Of a stretch of 64,000 nucleotides of DNA, positions 26,453 to 36,038 are shown piece after piece. The DNA comes from Muribaculaceae bacterium (lineage in GTDB: Bacteria > Bacteroidota > Bacteroidia > Bacteroidales > Muribaculaceae), in the NCBI GenBank assembly GCA_017473615.1, contig JAFUKL010000034.1, forward strand, positions 1 through 64,000, written 5' to 3'. A program made the translations under genes and the position numbers. A model generated the notes under the pieces. The model had not been told where the DNA came from, did not search any database, and was given only the letters and a program-made list of their open reading frames with translations. Every line of letters begins with the position of its first letter. Position 1 is the first letter of the stretch.

Positions 26453-27451
26453 TTATTCAGCCTTACCATTGCTACCAAGAACATTAATGATCTTGTGCTT
26501 GTAAAGTTTTTCCATATTGTCGCGAGCAGGACCAAGATATTTACGAGGGTCAAATTCTGCCGGCTTTTCTGCGAAAACTTTACGTACTGCAGCTGTCATT
26601 GCAAGACGGCTGTCAGAGTCGATGTTGATTTTGCAAACAGCACTCTTAGCCGATTCGCGCAACCATTCTTCAGGTATACCGATAGCTGCTTTCAATGCAC
26701 CTCCGTACTGGTTGATGGTTTCAACTTCGTCTTGAGGAACAGAAGAAGAACCGTGAAGAACTATAGGGAATCCGGGAAGTTTTTCTTCTACAGCTTTCAA
26801 TACATCAAAAGCCAATGGCGGTGGTACAAGTTTTCCGTTTTCATCCACTGTACATTGTTCAGGGGTGAATTTGTATGCTCCGTGAGAAGTTCCTATTGAG
26901 ATAGCCAAGCTGTCGCATCCTGTACGAGTTGCGAAATCGATTACTTCTTCAGGGTCGGTATAAGTGTGGTGGTCGCTTGATACTTCATCTTCAACACCTG
27001 CCAATACACCAAGTTCACCTTCTACGGTTACATCGTGTTGGTGAGCATATTCTACCACTTTCTTTGTTAGGGCAACGTTTTCTTCGTATGGAAGGTGAGA
27101 ACCGTCGATCATAACAGAAGAGAAACCGCAGTCTACACAATCCTTGCATAGTTCAAAGCTGTCGCCGTGGTCAAGGTGAAGAACGATTTGCGGGTTTTCC
27201 CAACCAAGTTCTTTAGCGTATGCCACTGCACCTTGTGCCATGTAGCGAAGAAGGGTAGCGTTAGCGTAATTGCGAGCGCCTTTAGATACTTGTAGGATTA
27301 CAGGAGACTTAGTTTCAGATGCTGCTTTGATGATAGCCTGAAGCTGCTCCATGTTGTTGAAGTTGAAGGCAGGAATAGCATATCCGCCTTTGATTGCCTT
27401 AGCGAACATGTCGCGAGTGTTCACAAGACCCAATTCTTTGAAATTTACCAT
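26453..27451 (-). CDS. fba: Class II fructose-bisphosphate aldolase
   Basis: 332 residues. The zinc-dependent enzyme splits fructose 1,6-bisphosphate to DHAP and glyceraldehyde 3-phosphate in glycolysis and also works in reverse. Class II features are visible: a metal-ligand LHLDHGDSFE motif, VEGELGVLAGVED, SIGTSHGAYKF and VLHGSSSVPQ, plus NINDSDSR-type NIDSDSRLAMT for substrate binding. It is a single-gene unit with its own promoter motif and terminator. Confidence 0.95.
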   Translation of the reverse strand: MVNFKELGLVNTRDMFAKAIKGGYAIPAFNFNNMEQLQAIIKAASETKSPVILQVSKGARNYANATLLRYMAQGAVAYAKELGWENPQIVLHLDHGDSFELCKDCVDCGFSSVMIDGSHLPYEENVALTKKVVEYAHQHDVTVEGELGVLAGVEDEVSSDHHTYTDPEEVIDFATRTGCDSLAISIGTSHGAYKFTPEQCTVDENGKLVPPPLAFDVLKAVEEKLPGFPIVLHGSSSVPQDEVETINQYGGALKAAIGIPEEWLRESAKSAVCKINIDSDSRLAMTAAVRKVFAEKPAEFDPRKYLGPARDNMEKLYKHKIINVLGSNGKAE

Positions 27452-27504
27452 AATACTAAAGTATTGATATAATGATTAAATGATATTTACTTCTAAATTT
27501 GTTG

Positions 27505-27512
27505 CAAAGATA
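27505..27512 (-). promoter_or_regulatory. fba promoter -7 motif
   Basis: TATCTTTG on the minus strand, 54 bases before the fba start; no clear -33 partner. Confidence 0.6.
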
Positions 27513-27557
27513 GCAAAATATAAATTATGAATTGTCGTTATATAATAAAAAATGTAT

Positions 27558-27565
27558 TAATTTTG
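27558..27565 (+). promoter_or_regulatory. Glycosyltransferase gene promoter -7 motif
   Basis: TAATTTTG fits TAnnTTTG. The bases that follow, up to 27576, are identical to those at the rplU promoter. Confidence 0.55.
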
Positions 27566-27617
27566 TGCGCTGATTTGGTAAAGTGACGTTGAATCGGGAG
27601 ATTTCAACACCTATGAG

Positions 27618-28430
27618 ATGATAACGGTATCTATTGTTACATATAAAACAGAAACAGAGGAGTTGAGGCATTGCCTTAATTCCTTGTCGTCACATTTGGT
27701 GAAAAAAATATATGTGATCGATAACTCAAGAATGCAGTCTATTGCCGACTTTTGTGCGACTATAGATAAAGTTGAATATATAGGCAGTGACAATATCGGA
27801 TATGGTGCCGGACATAACATTGCTATCCGCAAGGCGACCAAGTTGGGTATGAAATACCATCTTGTAATTAACAGTGATGTGTATTTTGGCGAAGAGGTTC
27901 TTCCGCGTCTTGTAGAATATATGGATAAGAATGAAGATGTAGCGCAGGTACAACCAAATGTTGTGTATCCCGATGGAACACTGCAATACGGATGCCGGTT
28001 GTTGCCTACGCCGTTGAACCTTATATCTCGCAGATTCTTGTTTCATGACTGGAATGAGAGAATCAACAGAAATTTCCTGCTATATGATTTTGACAGAAAA
28101 ACTCCGATGAATCTTCCATATCATCAAGGGTCATTCATGTTGTTCCGCACGGAGTGTTTCAAGAAAGTAGGACTTTTTGATGAACGATTTTTCATGTACC
28201 CCGAAGACATAGATATAACGCGTCGCATGCACAAGCACTATCGCACTATGTTCTGGCCCGAGGTGACAGTGGTGCATGCACACCGAGCCGCAAGCTACAA
28301 GAGTTTGCGAATGCTGGCGATTCACAGCTATAATATGATAAAATATTTCAATAAATGGGGCTGGATTTTTGACCGAGAACGTAAAGAGTGGAATAAATCC
28401 ATTCTTGAGAATGTGAAAAACAACAAGTAA
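27618..28430 (+). CDS. Glycosyltransferase family 2 (rhamnosyltransferase-like)
   Basis: 270 residues, GT-A fold. It opens VSIVTYKTETEELRHCL and contains SDNIGYGAGHNIAI (nucleotide-sugar binding), the metal-binding-type NSDVYF in place of DxD, and a C-terminal FMYPEDIDITRRMHK block seen in dTDP-rhamnose-type GT2 enzymes. It probably adds a sugar to a cell-surface glycan such as O-antigen or capsule, at the cytoplasmic face. No other glycan genes are adjacent. Donor and acceptor cannot be told. Confidence 0.85.
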   Translation: MITVSIVTYKTETEELRHCLNSLSSHLVKKIYVIDNSRMQSIADFCATIDKVEYIGSDNIGYGAGHNIAIRKATKLGMKYHLVINSDVYFGEEVLPRLVEYMDKNEDVAQVQPNVVYPDGTLQYGCRLLPTPLNLISRRFLFHDWNERINRNFLLYDFDRKTPMNLPYHQGSFMLFRTECFKKVGLFDERFFMYPEDIDITRRMHKHYRTMFWPEVTVVHAHRAASYKSLRMLAIHSYNMIKYFNKWGWIFDRERKEWNKSILENVKNNK

Positions 28431-28497
28431 CAGCCTTTTTATCTCAAAAAAGCTTATCTTTTCGTCGGTTCTTATCGGATTATTTGCAATAATGGCT

Positions 28498-28505
28498 TAT
28501 CTTTG
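28498..28505 (+). promoter_or_regulatory. speA promoter -7 motif
   Basis: TATCTTTG, 78 bases before the speA start. Confidence 0.6.
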
Positions 28506-28582
28506 TTAGCCGTTTCCTGTTTTTAGGAGGCTGCTTATGTATTCTATAAATAATTTAATAACAGTTTAGATATTATTAAATA

Positions 28583-30481
28583 ATGAGAAAATGGCGCATT
28601 GAGGACAGTGCAGAACTGTATAATGTCAGGGGTTGGGGACGTTCTTATTTCTCAATCAATGAGAAAGGACATGTTCAGGTTACACCTAAAGAAGGCTATG
28701 CCGCAGTGGATGTGAAAGATGTATTGGACGAATTGCAGTTGCGAGACATAACACCGCCGGTGCTATTGCGTTTTCCCGACATATTGGATAACCGTATAGA
28801 GAAAATCTCCAAGTGTTTCAAGCAGGCAGCGGAAGAATACAGCTACATGGCACAGAATTTTATTATCTATCCCATAAAAGTGAATCAGGTGCGCCAAGTG
28901 GTGGAGGAGATTGTCAGCCACGGCAAGAAATTCAATATAGGGCTTGAAGCCGGTTCAAAACCCGAGTTGCACGCTGTTTTGGCTTTGAATATTGCCGATA
29001 ATTCGGTAATCGTGTGCAATGGGTATAAGGATGAAAACTATATAGAACTTGCGTTGCTTGCGCAGAAGATGGGGCGTCGCATACATATAGTGGCGGAAAA
29101 ACTCAATGAGCTGAAACTGATAGTGACCGTGGCAAAGCGGCTCGGAATACGCCCTAATATGGGTGTACGCATCAAACTCACCAGCTCGGGTAGCGGTAAA
29201 TGGGAAGAGTCGGGGGGTGACAGCAGCAAGTTTGGCTTGAATTCAAGTGAACTGCTTGAGGCACTCGATTTTCTTGCAGGAAAGGATATGCAGGATTGCT
29301 TGAAACTTATACATTTTCATATAGGCAGCCAAATAACGAAGATACGTCATATAAAGAACGCTTTGCGTGAAGCGTGCCAATTCTATGTACAGTTGAGCAA
29401 GATGGGATTCGGTATAGAATTTGTCGATATAGGCGGTGGCCTTGGCGTGGACTATGACGGAACCCGCAGCAGTGCAAGCGAGAACAGCATGAATTATTCA
29501 ATACAAGAGTACGCCAACGACTCTATATCTCAATTGGTGGATGCTTGTGTGAAGAATGGATTGCCGCAGCCTAATATCATAACCGAATCGGGTCGTTCTC
29601 TCACTGCTCATCATTCAATTCTTGTGCTTGACGTGCTTGAAACCACTCATCTTCCCATATGGGACGACGATGATGTGGTTGGTGACGATGAACATGAATT
29701 GGCGAGGGAACTTTATGGCATTTGGGATAAATTGAATCAACAGCGTATTTTTGAGAGCTGGCATGATGCATTGCAGATACGTGAGGAAGCGTTGGATTTA
29801 TTCAGTCTCGGATTATTGGATTTGCGCACACGTGCAATGATTGAAAAACTGTTTTGGTCGATAGCCCGAGAGGTTAATGATATAGCTTTATCTCTGAAAC
29901 ATGCGCCTGAGGAACTTCGTAAAGTGGTGAAGATGCTACCGGACAAATATTTTTGTAATTTCTCGCTGTTCCAGTCATTGCCCGACTCTTGGGCGATAGA
30001 TCAGGTGTTCCCGATAATGCCTCTTTCTCGTTTGGACGAAAAGCCTACACGTCATGCAACGTTGCAGGATATTACATGTGATAGCGATGGTAAAATATGC
30101 ACTTATGTATCGTCGCAAGGAGCATCCAATTTCTTGCCCGTTCATGCTCTGAAGTCGGGTGAACCATATTATTTGGGCGTGTTCTTGGTGGGTGCGTACC
30201 AAGAAATTTTAGGTGATATGCACAATTTGTTTGGAGATACCAATGCCGTGCATATAGACGTATATAAGGATAGGTATGAAATAGATCAGACTATTGAAGG
30301 TGAAACCGTAGCAGAAGTGCTTGAATACGTCGAATATAATCCTAAGAAACTTGTGCGTAATGTGGAAACTTGGGTAACTGCTTCCATGAAGAGTGGGAAG
30401 ATTACTCCTGAAGAAGGACGAGAATTTTTGAGCAACTACCGTTCCGGTTTGTACGGTTATACCTATCTCGAAAAAGACTGA
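28583..30481 (+). CDS. speA: Biosynthetic arginine decarboxylase
   Basis: 632 residues, the usual length of the PLP-dependent SpeA family. It converts arginine to agmatine, the first step towards putrescine and spermidine. K99 in FIIYPIKVNQ would carry PLP; HFHIGSQ, the glycine-rich DIGGGLGVDYDG and TESGRSLTAHH are the other fold-III signatures. The C-terminal half contains the SpeA-specific helical insertion. No agmatine-processing gene is adjacent here. truA starts 16 bases downstream. Confidence 0.95.
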   Translation: MRKWRIEDSAELYNVRGWGRSYFSINEKGHVQVTPKEGYAAVDVKDVLDELQLRDITPPVLLRFPDILDNRIEKISKCFKQAAEEYSYMAQNFIIYPIKVNQVRQVVEEIVSHGKKFNIGLEAGSKPELHAVLALNIADNSVIVCNGYKDENYIELALLAQKMGRRIHIVAEKLNELKLIVTVAKRLGIRPNMGVRIKLTSSGSGKWEESGGDSSKFGLNSSELLEALDFLAGKDMQDCLKLIHFHIGSQITKIRHIKNALREACQFYVQLSKMGFGIEFVDIGGGLGVDYDGTRSSASENSMNYSIQEYANDSISQLVDACVKNGLPQPNIITESGRSLTAHHSILVLDVLETTHLPIWDDDDVVGDDEHELARELYGIWDKLNQQRIFESWHDALQIREEALDLFSLGLLDLRTRAMIEKLFWSIAREVNDIALSLKHAPEELRKVVKMLPDKYFCNFSLFQSLPDSWAIDQVFPIMPLSRLDEKPTRHATLQDITCDSDGKICTYVSSQGASNFLPVHALKSGEPYYLGVFLVGAYQEILGDMHNLFGDTNAVHIDVYKDRYEIDQTIEGETVAEVLEYVEYNPKKLVRNVETWVTASMKSGKITPEEGREFLSNYRSGLYGYTYLEKD

Positions 30482-30496
30482 AAGATATTTTGAAAA

Positions 30497-31240
30497 TTGC
30501 GTTATTTTATAAAGTTGGCATATAACGGGGCGAGTTTTCATGGGTGGCAATCGCAGCCCAATGCAGATTCGGTACAGGAACGCATTGAGAATGCGCTCTC
30601 TATGGTGCTGCGGCATGACGTGAAAATAACAGGAGCCGGACGTACCGATGCGGGAGTGAATGCTGCTGTAATGTATGCTCATTTTGATACGGATTTTGAT
30701 ATAGAAGATGCGTCAACGCTTATTATGCGTTTAAACAGCATTCTTGGTAAAGATATAGCGGTATATAAAGTGTTTCCTGTGCATGAAAATGCTCATGCTC
30801 GTTTCGATGCCACGTCACGCACTTATAAGTATTTCGTTCACACCGAGAAATCACCATTTTTATATCCGTTCAGTTGGAAAGCAACCGCTCCGCTTGATTT
30901 TGACTTGATGAATACGGCAGCAAAGCACTTGTTGAAATACACCGATTTTACAAGCTTTTCAAAGTTGCATACCGATGTAAAAACCAATAATTGTAAGGTA
31001 ACGCATGCACATTGGGAACAGGAAGGCGGACAATGGGTGTTTACTATTACCGCCGATCGCTTTTTGCGTAATATGGTACGTGCTATAGTAGGTACGCTCA
31101 TCGATGTGGGGCGTGGAAAAATCACGGTGAACCGGTTCTGTGAAATCATTGAGAAGAAGGATCGTTGCAGTGCCGGAACATCTATGCCCGGTAATGCTCT
31201 TTTCCTGTGGAAAGTCACCTATCCTTACATTGATGACTGA
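30497..31240 (+). CDS. truA: tRNA pseudouridine synthase A
   Basis: 247 residues. It makes pseudouridine at positions 38-40 of tRNA anticodon stems. The catalytic aspartate is D51 in GAGRTDAGVNA; RTYKYFVHT and RFLRNMVRAIVGTL are further TruA blocks. The start is a TTG, with a TGA stop two codons upstream, so no other start gives the conserved N-terminus MRYFIKLAYNGASFHGWQ. It follows speA after 16 bases. Confidence 0.93.
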   Translation: MRYFIKLAYNGASFHGWQSQPNADSVQERIENALSMVLRHDVKITGAGRTDAGVNAAVMYAHFDTDFDIEDASTLIMRLNSILGKDIAVYKVFPVHENAHARFDATSRTYKYFVHTEKSPFLYPFSWKATAPLDFDLMNTAAKHLLKYTDFTSFSKLHTDVKTNNCKVTHAHWEQEGGQWVFTITADRFLRNMVRAIVGTLIDVGRGKITVNRFCEIIEKKDRCSAGTSMPGNALFLWKVTYPYIDD

Positions 31241-31289
31241 AACTCCTAAAATACCTGATGTTTTTTGCCTATCTGTCAAAAAACATCAT

Positions 31290-31297
31290 TAACTTTG
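31290..31297 (+). promoter_or_regulatory. argS promoter -7 motif
   Basis: TAACTTTG, 28 bases before argS; a TTTG at 31264 is a possible -33 element with a long 22-base spacer. Confidence 0.6.
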
Positions 31298-31324
31298 TAA
31301 AATAATTAATAAATTACACGGATT

Positions 31325-33109
31325 ATGTCTATCGATAACATTATATCTCAAGCAACAGCTGATGCTGTGAAGTCTCTTTATGGACTTGAATTGAGCGCAG
31401 ATAAAATCGTGCCTCAAACCACAAAAAAAGAATTTGAGGGAAATCTCACTATCGTGGTGTTCCCTTTCGTTAAAGCAGCTAAGAAATCGCCTGAAGCCAC
31501 TGCACAAGAAATAGGAGAGTACTTGCAACAGAATTGTGAAGCGGTAAAATCATTCAATGTAATCAAGGGATTCTTGAATATTGTTATAGAACCTGCTTTT
31601 TGGGTGGGGGTTCTTAACCATATAGCAGAAACCGATGATTATGGATTCAAACCGGTAACTCCTGAAAGTGAACTTGTTATGATTGAGTATTCATCTCCCA
31701 ATACAAACAAGCCTTTGCATTTAGGACATGTGCGTAACAATCTGCTTGGTTACAGCCTTTCACGCATCATGACTGCCAACGGTTACAATGTGGTGAAAAC
31801 AAATATCGTGAATGACCGCGGAATTCACATCTGTAAGTCGATGCTTGCATGGCAAAAGTGGGGAGATGGAATTACTCCTGAAAAAGCCGGTAAGAAAGGC
31901 GATCACTTGATAGGTGACTTCTATGTGGCTTTTGATAAACATTACAAAGCCGAAGTAAATGAGTTGGTGGAGAAGGGCATGAGCAAGGAAGATGCAGAAA
32001 AAGCGTCTCCGCTTATGGCTGAAGCTCATGACATGCTGAAGAAATGGGAAGCCGGTGATGAAGAGGTGCGTAGTGTGTGGCGAATGATGAATGAATGGGT
32101 ATATGCCGGTTTTGATGAAACCTACAAGCGTTTGGGTGTTGATTTCGATAAGATATACTACGAAAGTGAAACCTACCTTGAAGGTAAGGAAAAAGTGCTT
32201 GAAGGGTTAGAGAAAGGCATAATGTATCGCAAGGAGGATAATTCGGTGTGGGCAGATCTTACCAATGACGGACTTGACCATAAGTTGCTGTTGCGCAGCG
32301 ATGGTACATCGGTGTATATGACACAGGATATAGGTACTGCAAAATTGCGTTATCAGGATTACCCCATAGACAAGATGATATATGTGGTGGGCAATGAACA
32401 GAACTATCACTTCCAGGTACTTTCGTTGTTGCTTGACAAGCTTGGTTTTAAGTGGGGTAAGGACTTGGTTCACTTCTCTTATGGCATGGTGGAATTACCT
32501 GACGGAAAGATGAAATCCCGTGAGGGTACGGTGGTAGATGCCGATGACCTGATGGATGAAATGATAGCAACGGCTAAAGAAACCTCTGCCGAACTTGGAA
32601 AACTTGATGATTGTACGGTAGAAGAGGCTGACAATATCTCTCGCATCATAGGTCTTGGTGCATTGAAATATTTCATATTGAAAGTTGATCCTCGCAAGAA
32701 CATGACTTTTAATCCGAAAGAGTCCATCGATTTCAACGGAAATACAGGTCCGTTCATTCAGTACACTTACGCCCGCATTCAGTCTCTTCTTCGCAAGGTG
32801 GCGGAAGCAGGTATAAGTGAAACATTCGGTACTGTAATACCGCAAGAAAAGGAAATTACGCTCATTCAACGACTTGCCGATTTCCCGAGTGTAGTGGAAG
32901 AAGCGGGTAAGAGTTACAGCCCGGCGTTGATAGCCAATTATGTATATGACCTTGTGAAAGAGTATAACCAGTTCTATCACGATTGTCAAATAATGAAAGA
33001 AGCTGATAACGATGTGCGTGCGTTCCGCATCGCATTGTCGCGCACGGTGGGTAATGTCATCGCTCGTGCTACCGGTTTGCTCGGAATGGAAGTACCTGAA
33101 CGAATGTAA
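31325..33109 (+). CDS. argS: Arginine--tRNA ligase
   Basis: 594 residues, class I synthetase. An N-terminal additional domain that binds the tRNA D-loop is followed by the Rossmann core with SSPNTNKPLHLGHVRNN (HIGH motif as HLGH). The KMSKS site appears as KMKSREGT, then a C-terminal DALR anticodon-binding domain begins near SFGTVIPQE and ends GLLGMEVPERM. It charges tRNA-Arg. It has its own promoter and probably includes the following gene in the same transcript (50-base gap). Confidence 0.96.
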   Translation: MSIDNIISQATADAVKSLYGLELSADKIVPQTTKKEFEGNLTIVVFPFVKAAKKSPEATAQEIGEYLQQNCEAVKSFNVIKGFLNIVIEPAFWVGVLNHIAETDDYGFKPVTPESELVMIEYSSPNTNKPLHLGHVRNNLLGYSLSRIMTANGYNVVKTNIVNDRGIHICKSMLAWQKWGDGITPEKAGKKGDHLIGDFYVAFDKHYKAEVNELVEKGMSKEDAEKASPLMAEAHDMLKKWEAGDEEVRSVWRMMNEWVYAGFDETYKRLGVDFDKIYYESETYLEGKEKVLEGLEKGIMYRKEDNSVWADLTNDGLDHKLLLRSDGTSVYMTQDIGTAKLRYQDYPIDKMIYVVGNEQNYHFQVLSLLLDKLGFKWGKDLVHFSYGMVELPDGKMKSREGTVVDADDLMDEMIATAKETSAELGKLDDCTVEEADNISRIIGLGALKYFILKVDPRKNMTFNPKESIDFNGNTGPFIQYTYARIQSLLRKVAEAGISETFGTVIPQEKEITLIQRLADFPSVVEEAGKSYSPALIANYVYDLVKEYNQFYHDCQIMKEADNDVRAFRIALSRTVGNVIARATGLLGMEVPERM

Positions 33110-33159
33110 TTTTGAAGTGTTATTAAAAATAAGTTAGAAACAAATAAACGAAGACGATT

Positions 33160-33861
33160 ATGAATAATTTTAATTATGGCTCAGGAGATCAGCAATCTCT
33201 TGACGTATATGTATCTCAAGTAATGCGCCAAGTCTTCACAAAGATGTTCTTGGCAATGGTAATCACTGCGTTATCGGCATATATGGTACTTAGCGTACCG
33301 GCTATGGCTGCATTTATCTTCTCGAACCCAATGGTGTATTGGGGGCTGCTTATAGGTGAAATCGTAATGGTTATTGCTTTGTCGGCTGCATTGAATAAAT
33401 TGAGCAACGTAGGCGCAACTCTGTTGTTCTATGCTTATTCGGTACTTAACGGGTTGACACTAAGTTGTATCGTATTAGTGTACACCAGTGCGTCTATAGC
33501 ATTGACATTCGCAATTGCTGCAGGTGTTTTTGCCACAATGGCAATTTACGGTTATGTGACCAAGAATGATTTGACTAAGTTTGGTTCATTCATGACAATG
33601 GCACTGTTCGGGTTAATTATTTGCATCGTTGTGAATATGTTTATGCACAGCAGCACTATGGAGTGGATTATAAGTTTTGTCGGTGTAGTGATATTCATAG
33701 GACTTACAGCTTGGGATGTGCAGAAAATCAAGCGCATGGCAATGATGACAGATTATAGTAATGCCGGCAAACTTGCGACTATCGGTGCATTAAGCCTTTA
33801 CTTGGACTTTATCAACTTGTTCTTGTACTTGTTGCGTTTCTTCGGAAGCAACCGTGATTAA
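33160..33861 (+). CDS. Bax inhibitor-1 / YccA family membrane protein
   Basis: 233 residues with seven hydrophobic segments. The family pattern is clear: an N-terminal VSQVMRQVFTKMFLAMVIT segment and a final helix LYLDFINLFLYLLRFFG, with the ALSLYLDFINLF stretch typical of UPF0005 proteins. Members act as pH-sensitive calcium leaks or regulators of membrane proteases such as FtsH; the role here is unproven. A strong hairpin follows. Confidence 0.88.
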   Translation: MNNFNYGSGDQQSLDVYVSQVMRQVFTKMFLAMVITALSAYMVLSVPAMAAFIFSNPMVYWGLLIGEIVMVIALSAALNKLSNVGATLLFYAYSVLNGLTLSCIVLVYTSASIALTFAIAAGVFATMAIYGYVTKNDLTKFGSFMTMALFGLIICIVVNMFMHSSTMEWIISFVGVVIFIGLTAWDVQKIKRMAMMTDYSNAGKLATIGALSLYLDFINLFLYLLRFFGSNRD

Positions 33862-33901
33862 TGTCTGTTATTAAAATTGTGCAGGTTAAGCACAACCGCA
33901 T

Positions 33902-33945
33902 AACGACGAAAGCGATTCTCTGTTTATGGAATCGCTTTCGTCGTT
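33902..33945 (+). terminator. Terminator after the argS / Bax-inhibitor unit
   Basis: A perfect 17-bp stem AACGACGAAAGCGATTC / GAATCGCTTTCGTCGTT with a 10-base loop; the T run after it is poor. Confidence 0.75.
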
Positions 33946-34013
33946 CTATCTCAATCCTGATTGCATTGTGCTTTTTCTTTGGCGATTTATTTTAATTTAC
34001 GGATGGGTTGAAC

Positions 34014-34021
34014 TATCTTTG
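34014..34021 (+). promoter_or_regulatory. Promoter -7 motif of the DUF3078 operon
   Basis: TATCTTTG, 34 bases before the ATG at 34056. Confidence 0.6.
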
Positions 34022-34055
34022 CAGATTATAAAGGTTTAAGAATTATTTGCAGTTT

Positions 34056-35396
34056 ATGAAAAAGATATTATTGTCATTGGTTATATCGTTGGTTTACATG
34101 GGTACGGCTCATGCTGAAATGACTGATAGCGTAACGAATCAAACGGATAGCATCAGGCAGATTCCGGATAGTTGTGCGCTGATGAATGACAGCTTGGAAA
34201 TGTCGGTTGTTGTTCCGGTTCTCGAGTGGAATCGTCCCGGCAATACGTACGTAAGAGTAAAGCCTGATTATATGCTTGTCCCTTTAATTTATGAGCAGTA
34301 TGTTCCTACCGGAGGAAAGCAAAAAGAACCGCAAGATGACGGCAGATTTGAGTTGAATGTAAACGACAATTGGCTGAAATCATCCATAGAAAAACGTGAA
34401 AAGGTGCGTAGCATGCGTTTCAATGCAATGGTGAGAGACCCGCAAATTGTTCGCTTTAATGAAAAGGACTTGCCCGAACCGCCCAAATCATACATTATTA
34501 CCACTGATCCGTCAAAACGTACTGTTACCATAGAGGAACGCAGATATGACAACGTGGGTGAGATTCAAGGCGAATCGGTTAAGATACGTAATTGGATACA
34601 TTCATTTAATGCATCGGTACAGTTCTCACAAGCATATCTGTCGGATAACTGGTATCAAGGCGGTGAAAATAATGTGAATGTCATAGGGCAATTCGTGTGG
34701 AATGTGAAACTGAATGAGAATGTTTATAAAAAACTGCTTTTTGAGAATACGGTTCAATATAAGGTGAGTGTAAATTCGGCACCTCAGGATTCTATACGCG
34801 GATACAGCATAAGTCAGGATTTATTCCAAGTAAACACAAAATTCGGTTATAAGGCTATAAAGAACTGGTATTATTCAACCACCTTACGGTTTAAGACCCA
34901 GTTGCTTAATAATTATAAGGCAAATACCAACGATATGAAAGCCTCTTTCTTAAGCCCGGCGGAGTTGAACCTTGGTCTCGGTATGACGTATAACACAACT
35001 TCCAAGGATAAGAAAGTGAGTTTCGATATGTCATTGTCTCCGTTGTCAATGGATATGAATATATGCCGTGAAATAAAGAAAATAGATCCGGTTTCATTCG
35101 GAATAGATGCAGGTAAGCATATAAAGATGGAATACGGTTCCAATTTGGAGGCTAAGATGTCGTGGAAGATTTGTCATGAAGTTACGTGGTCAAGCAGGTT
35201 GTTTACCTTTACCAATTATGACAATATTCAAGGAGACTGGGAAAATACACTTGACTTTACCATAAATAAGTATCTATCTACTCGATTCTATGCGCATTTG
35301 CGCTATGACAGCTCAGTTGCTAAAGATCCATCTTGGAAATACTGGCAATTCAACGAAATATTGAGTTTCGGCTTTAATTATACATTCTCAATGTAA
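34056..35396 (+). CDS. DUF3078 outer-membrane protein
   Basis: 446 residues from the ATG at 34056, which starts a normal signal peptide (KKILLSLVISLVYMGTAHA); a TTG three codons upstream is less likely. The DUF3078 part includes NASVQFSQAYLSDNWYQGG and a run of amphipathic strands with a FNYTFSM end, typical of an outer-membrane beta-barrel. The function of the family is unknown. It leads a three-gene unit with two small secreted proteins. Confidence 0.8.
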   Translation: MKKILLSLVISLVYMGTAHAEMTDSVTNQTDSIRQIPDSCALMNDSLEMSVVVPVLEWNRPGNTYVRVKPDYMLVPLIYEQYVPTGGKQKEPQDDGRFELNVNDNWLKSSIEKREKVRSMRFNAMVRDPQIVRFNEKDLPEPPKSYIITTDPSKRTVTIEERRYDNVGEIQGESVKIRNWIHSFNASVQFSQAYLSDNWYQGGENNVNVIGQFVWNVKLNENVYKKLLFENTVQYKVSVNSAPQDSIRGYSISQDLFQVNTKFGYKAIKNWYYSTTLRFKTQLLNNYKANTNDMKASFLSPAELNLGLGMTYNTTSKDKKVSFDMSLSPLSMDMNICREIKKIDPVSFGIDAGKHIKMEYGSNLEAKMSWKICHEVTWSSRLFTFTNYDNIQGDWENTLDFTINKYLSTRFYAHLRYDSSVAKDPSWKYWQFNEILSFGFNYTFSM

Positions 35397-35409
35397 TGTA
35401 TTCCATGTC

Positions 35410-36021
35410 ATGAAAAGGGTGTTGAGCCATATTGTATTATTTTTGGTAGTGGCGGTATCTTCATTCTGTTCTTATGCGGGAAACGGTAGCAGTCTTCCTT
35501 TTAAAGGGGAAATCCTGCCCGGTTATGAAGAGGATGAAGTGAAACGGCGCTGCGATGCATCAGGCTTGCAACCGATAGAGGGAATATGGTATTATCCCGA
35601 TGAGATGATGACTGTGGTGGTAGAGCGTTGCGATGACCTGCTGAATGAATATGGAGAGGATTTTCGTATTGTATTGGTGAGTGCAAACGACATGTCGTTG
35701 TTGCCGGGAACTGTAATAGGTTTCTGTTCTCAAACTGCCGATGTCAATAAATATAAAATGTGGATTTATTGCGAGCAGAGGGGGGCTTTACTTGAGAATC
35801 CGCAGATGTGTATTGCTGTGCTGAATAAGGACAATAATGAACTGCTTATTGAACGCAGTGAAGTGAAAATACGTGTTAGGGTGAATTTCTCTCGTTTTTT
35901 ACCAAAACTTTTGAAAGGAATATCGGTTGTGCCTAATAAAAAGGACGTAGAGATTCCCGAAGGTTTCAGGAAGGTATATCCTGAAGCAGTTAACCCATCT
36001 GTGAGGGTACGTTATTTATGA
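35410..36021 (+). CDS. Secreted protein of unknown function
   Basis: 203 residues. A signal peptide (cut near CSYAG) precedes a globular part that opens with EILPGYEEDEVKRRCDASGL and has an IEGIWYYPDEMMTVVVER segment, a pattern I associate with small Bacteroidales envelope proteins. It ends RVRYL. No catalytic motif. It lies 13 bases after the DUF3078 gene and 17 before the next, so it shares their transcript. Confidence 0.7.
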   Translation: MKRVLSHIVLFLVVAVSSFCSYAGNGSSLPFKGEILPGYEEDEVKRRCDASGLQPIEGIWYYPDEMMTVVVERCDDLLNEYGEDFRIVLVSANDMSLLPGTVIGFCSQTADVNKYKMWIYCEQRGALLENPQMCIAVLNKDNNELLIERSEVKIRVRVNFSRFLPKLLKGISVVPNKKDVEIPEGFRKVYPEAVNPSVRVRYL

Positions 36022-36038
36022 TTTTAAACTATGTTTGA

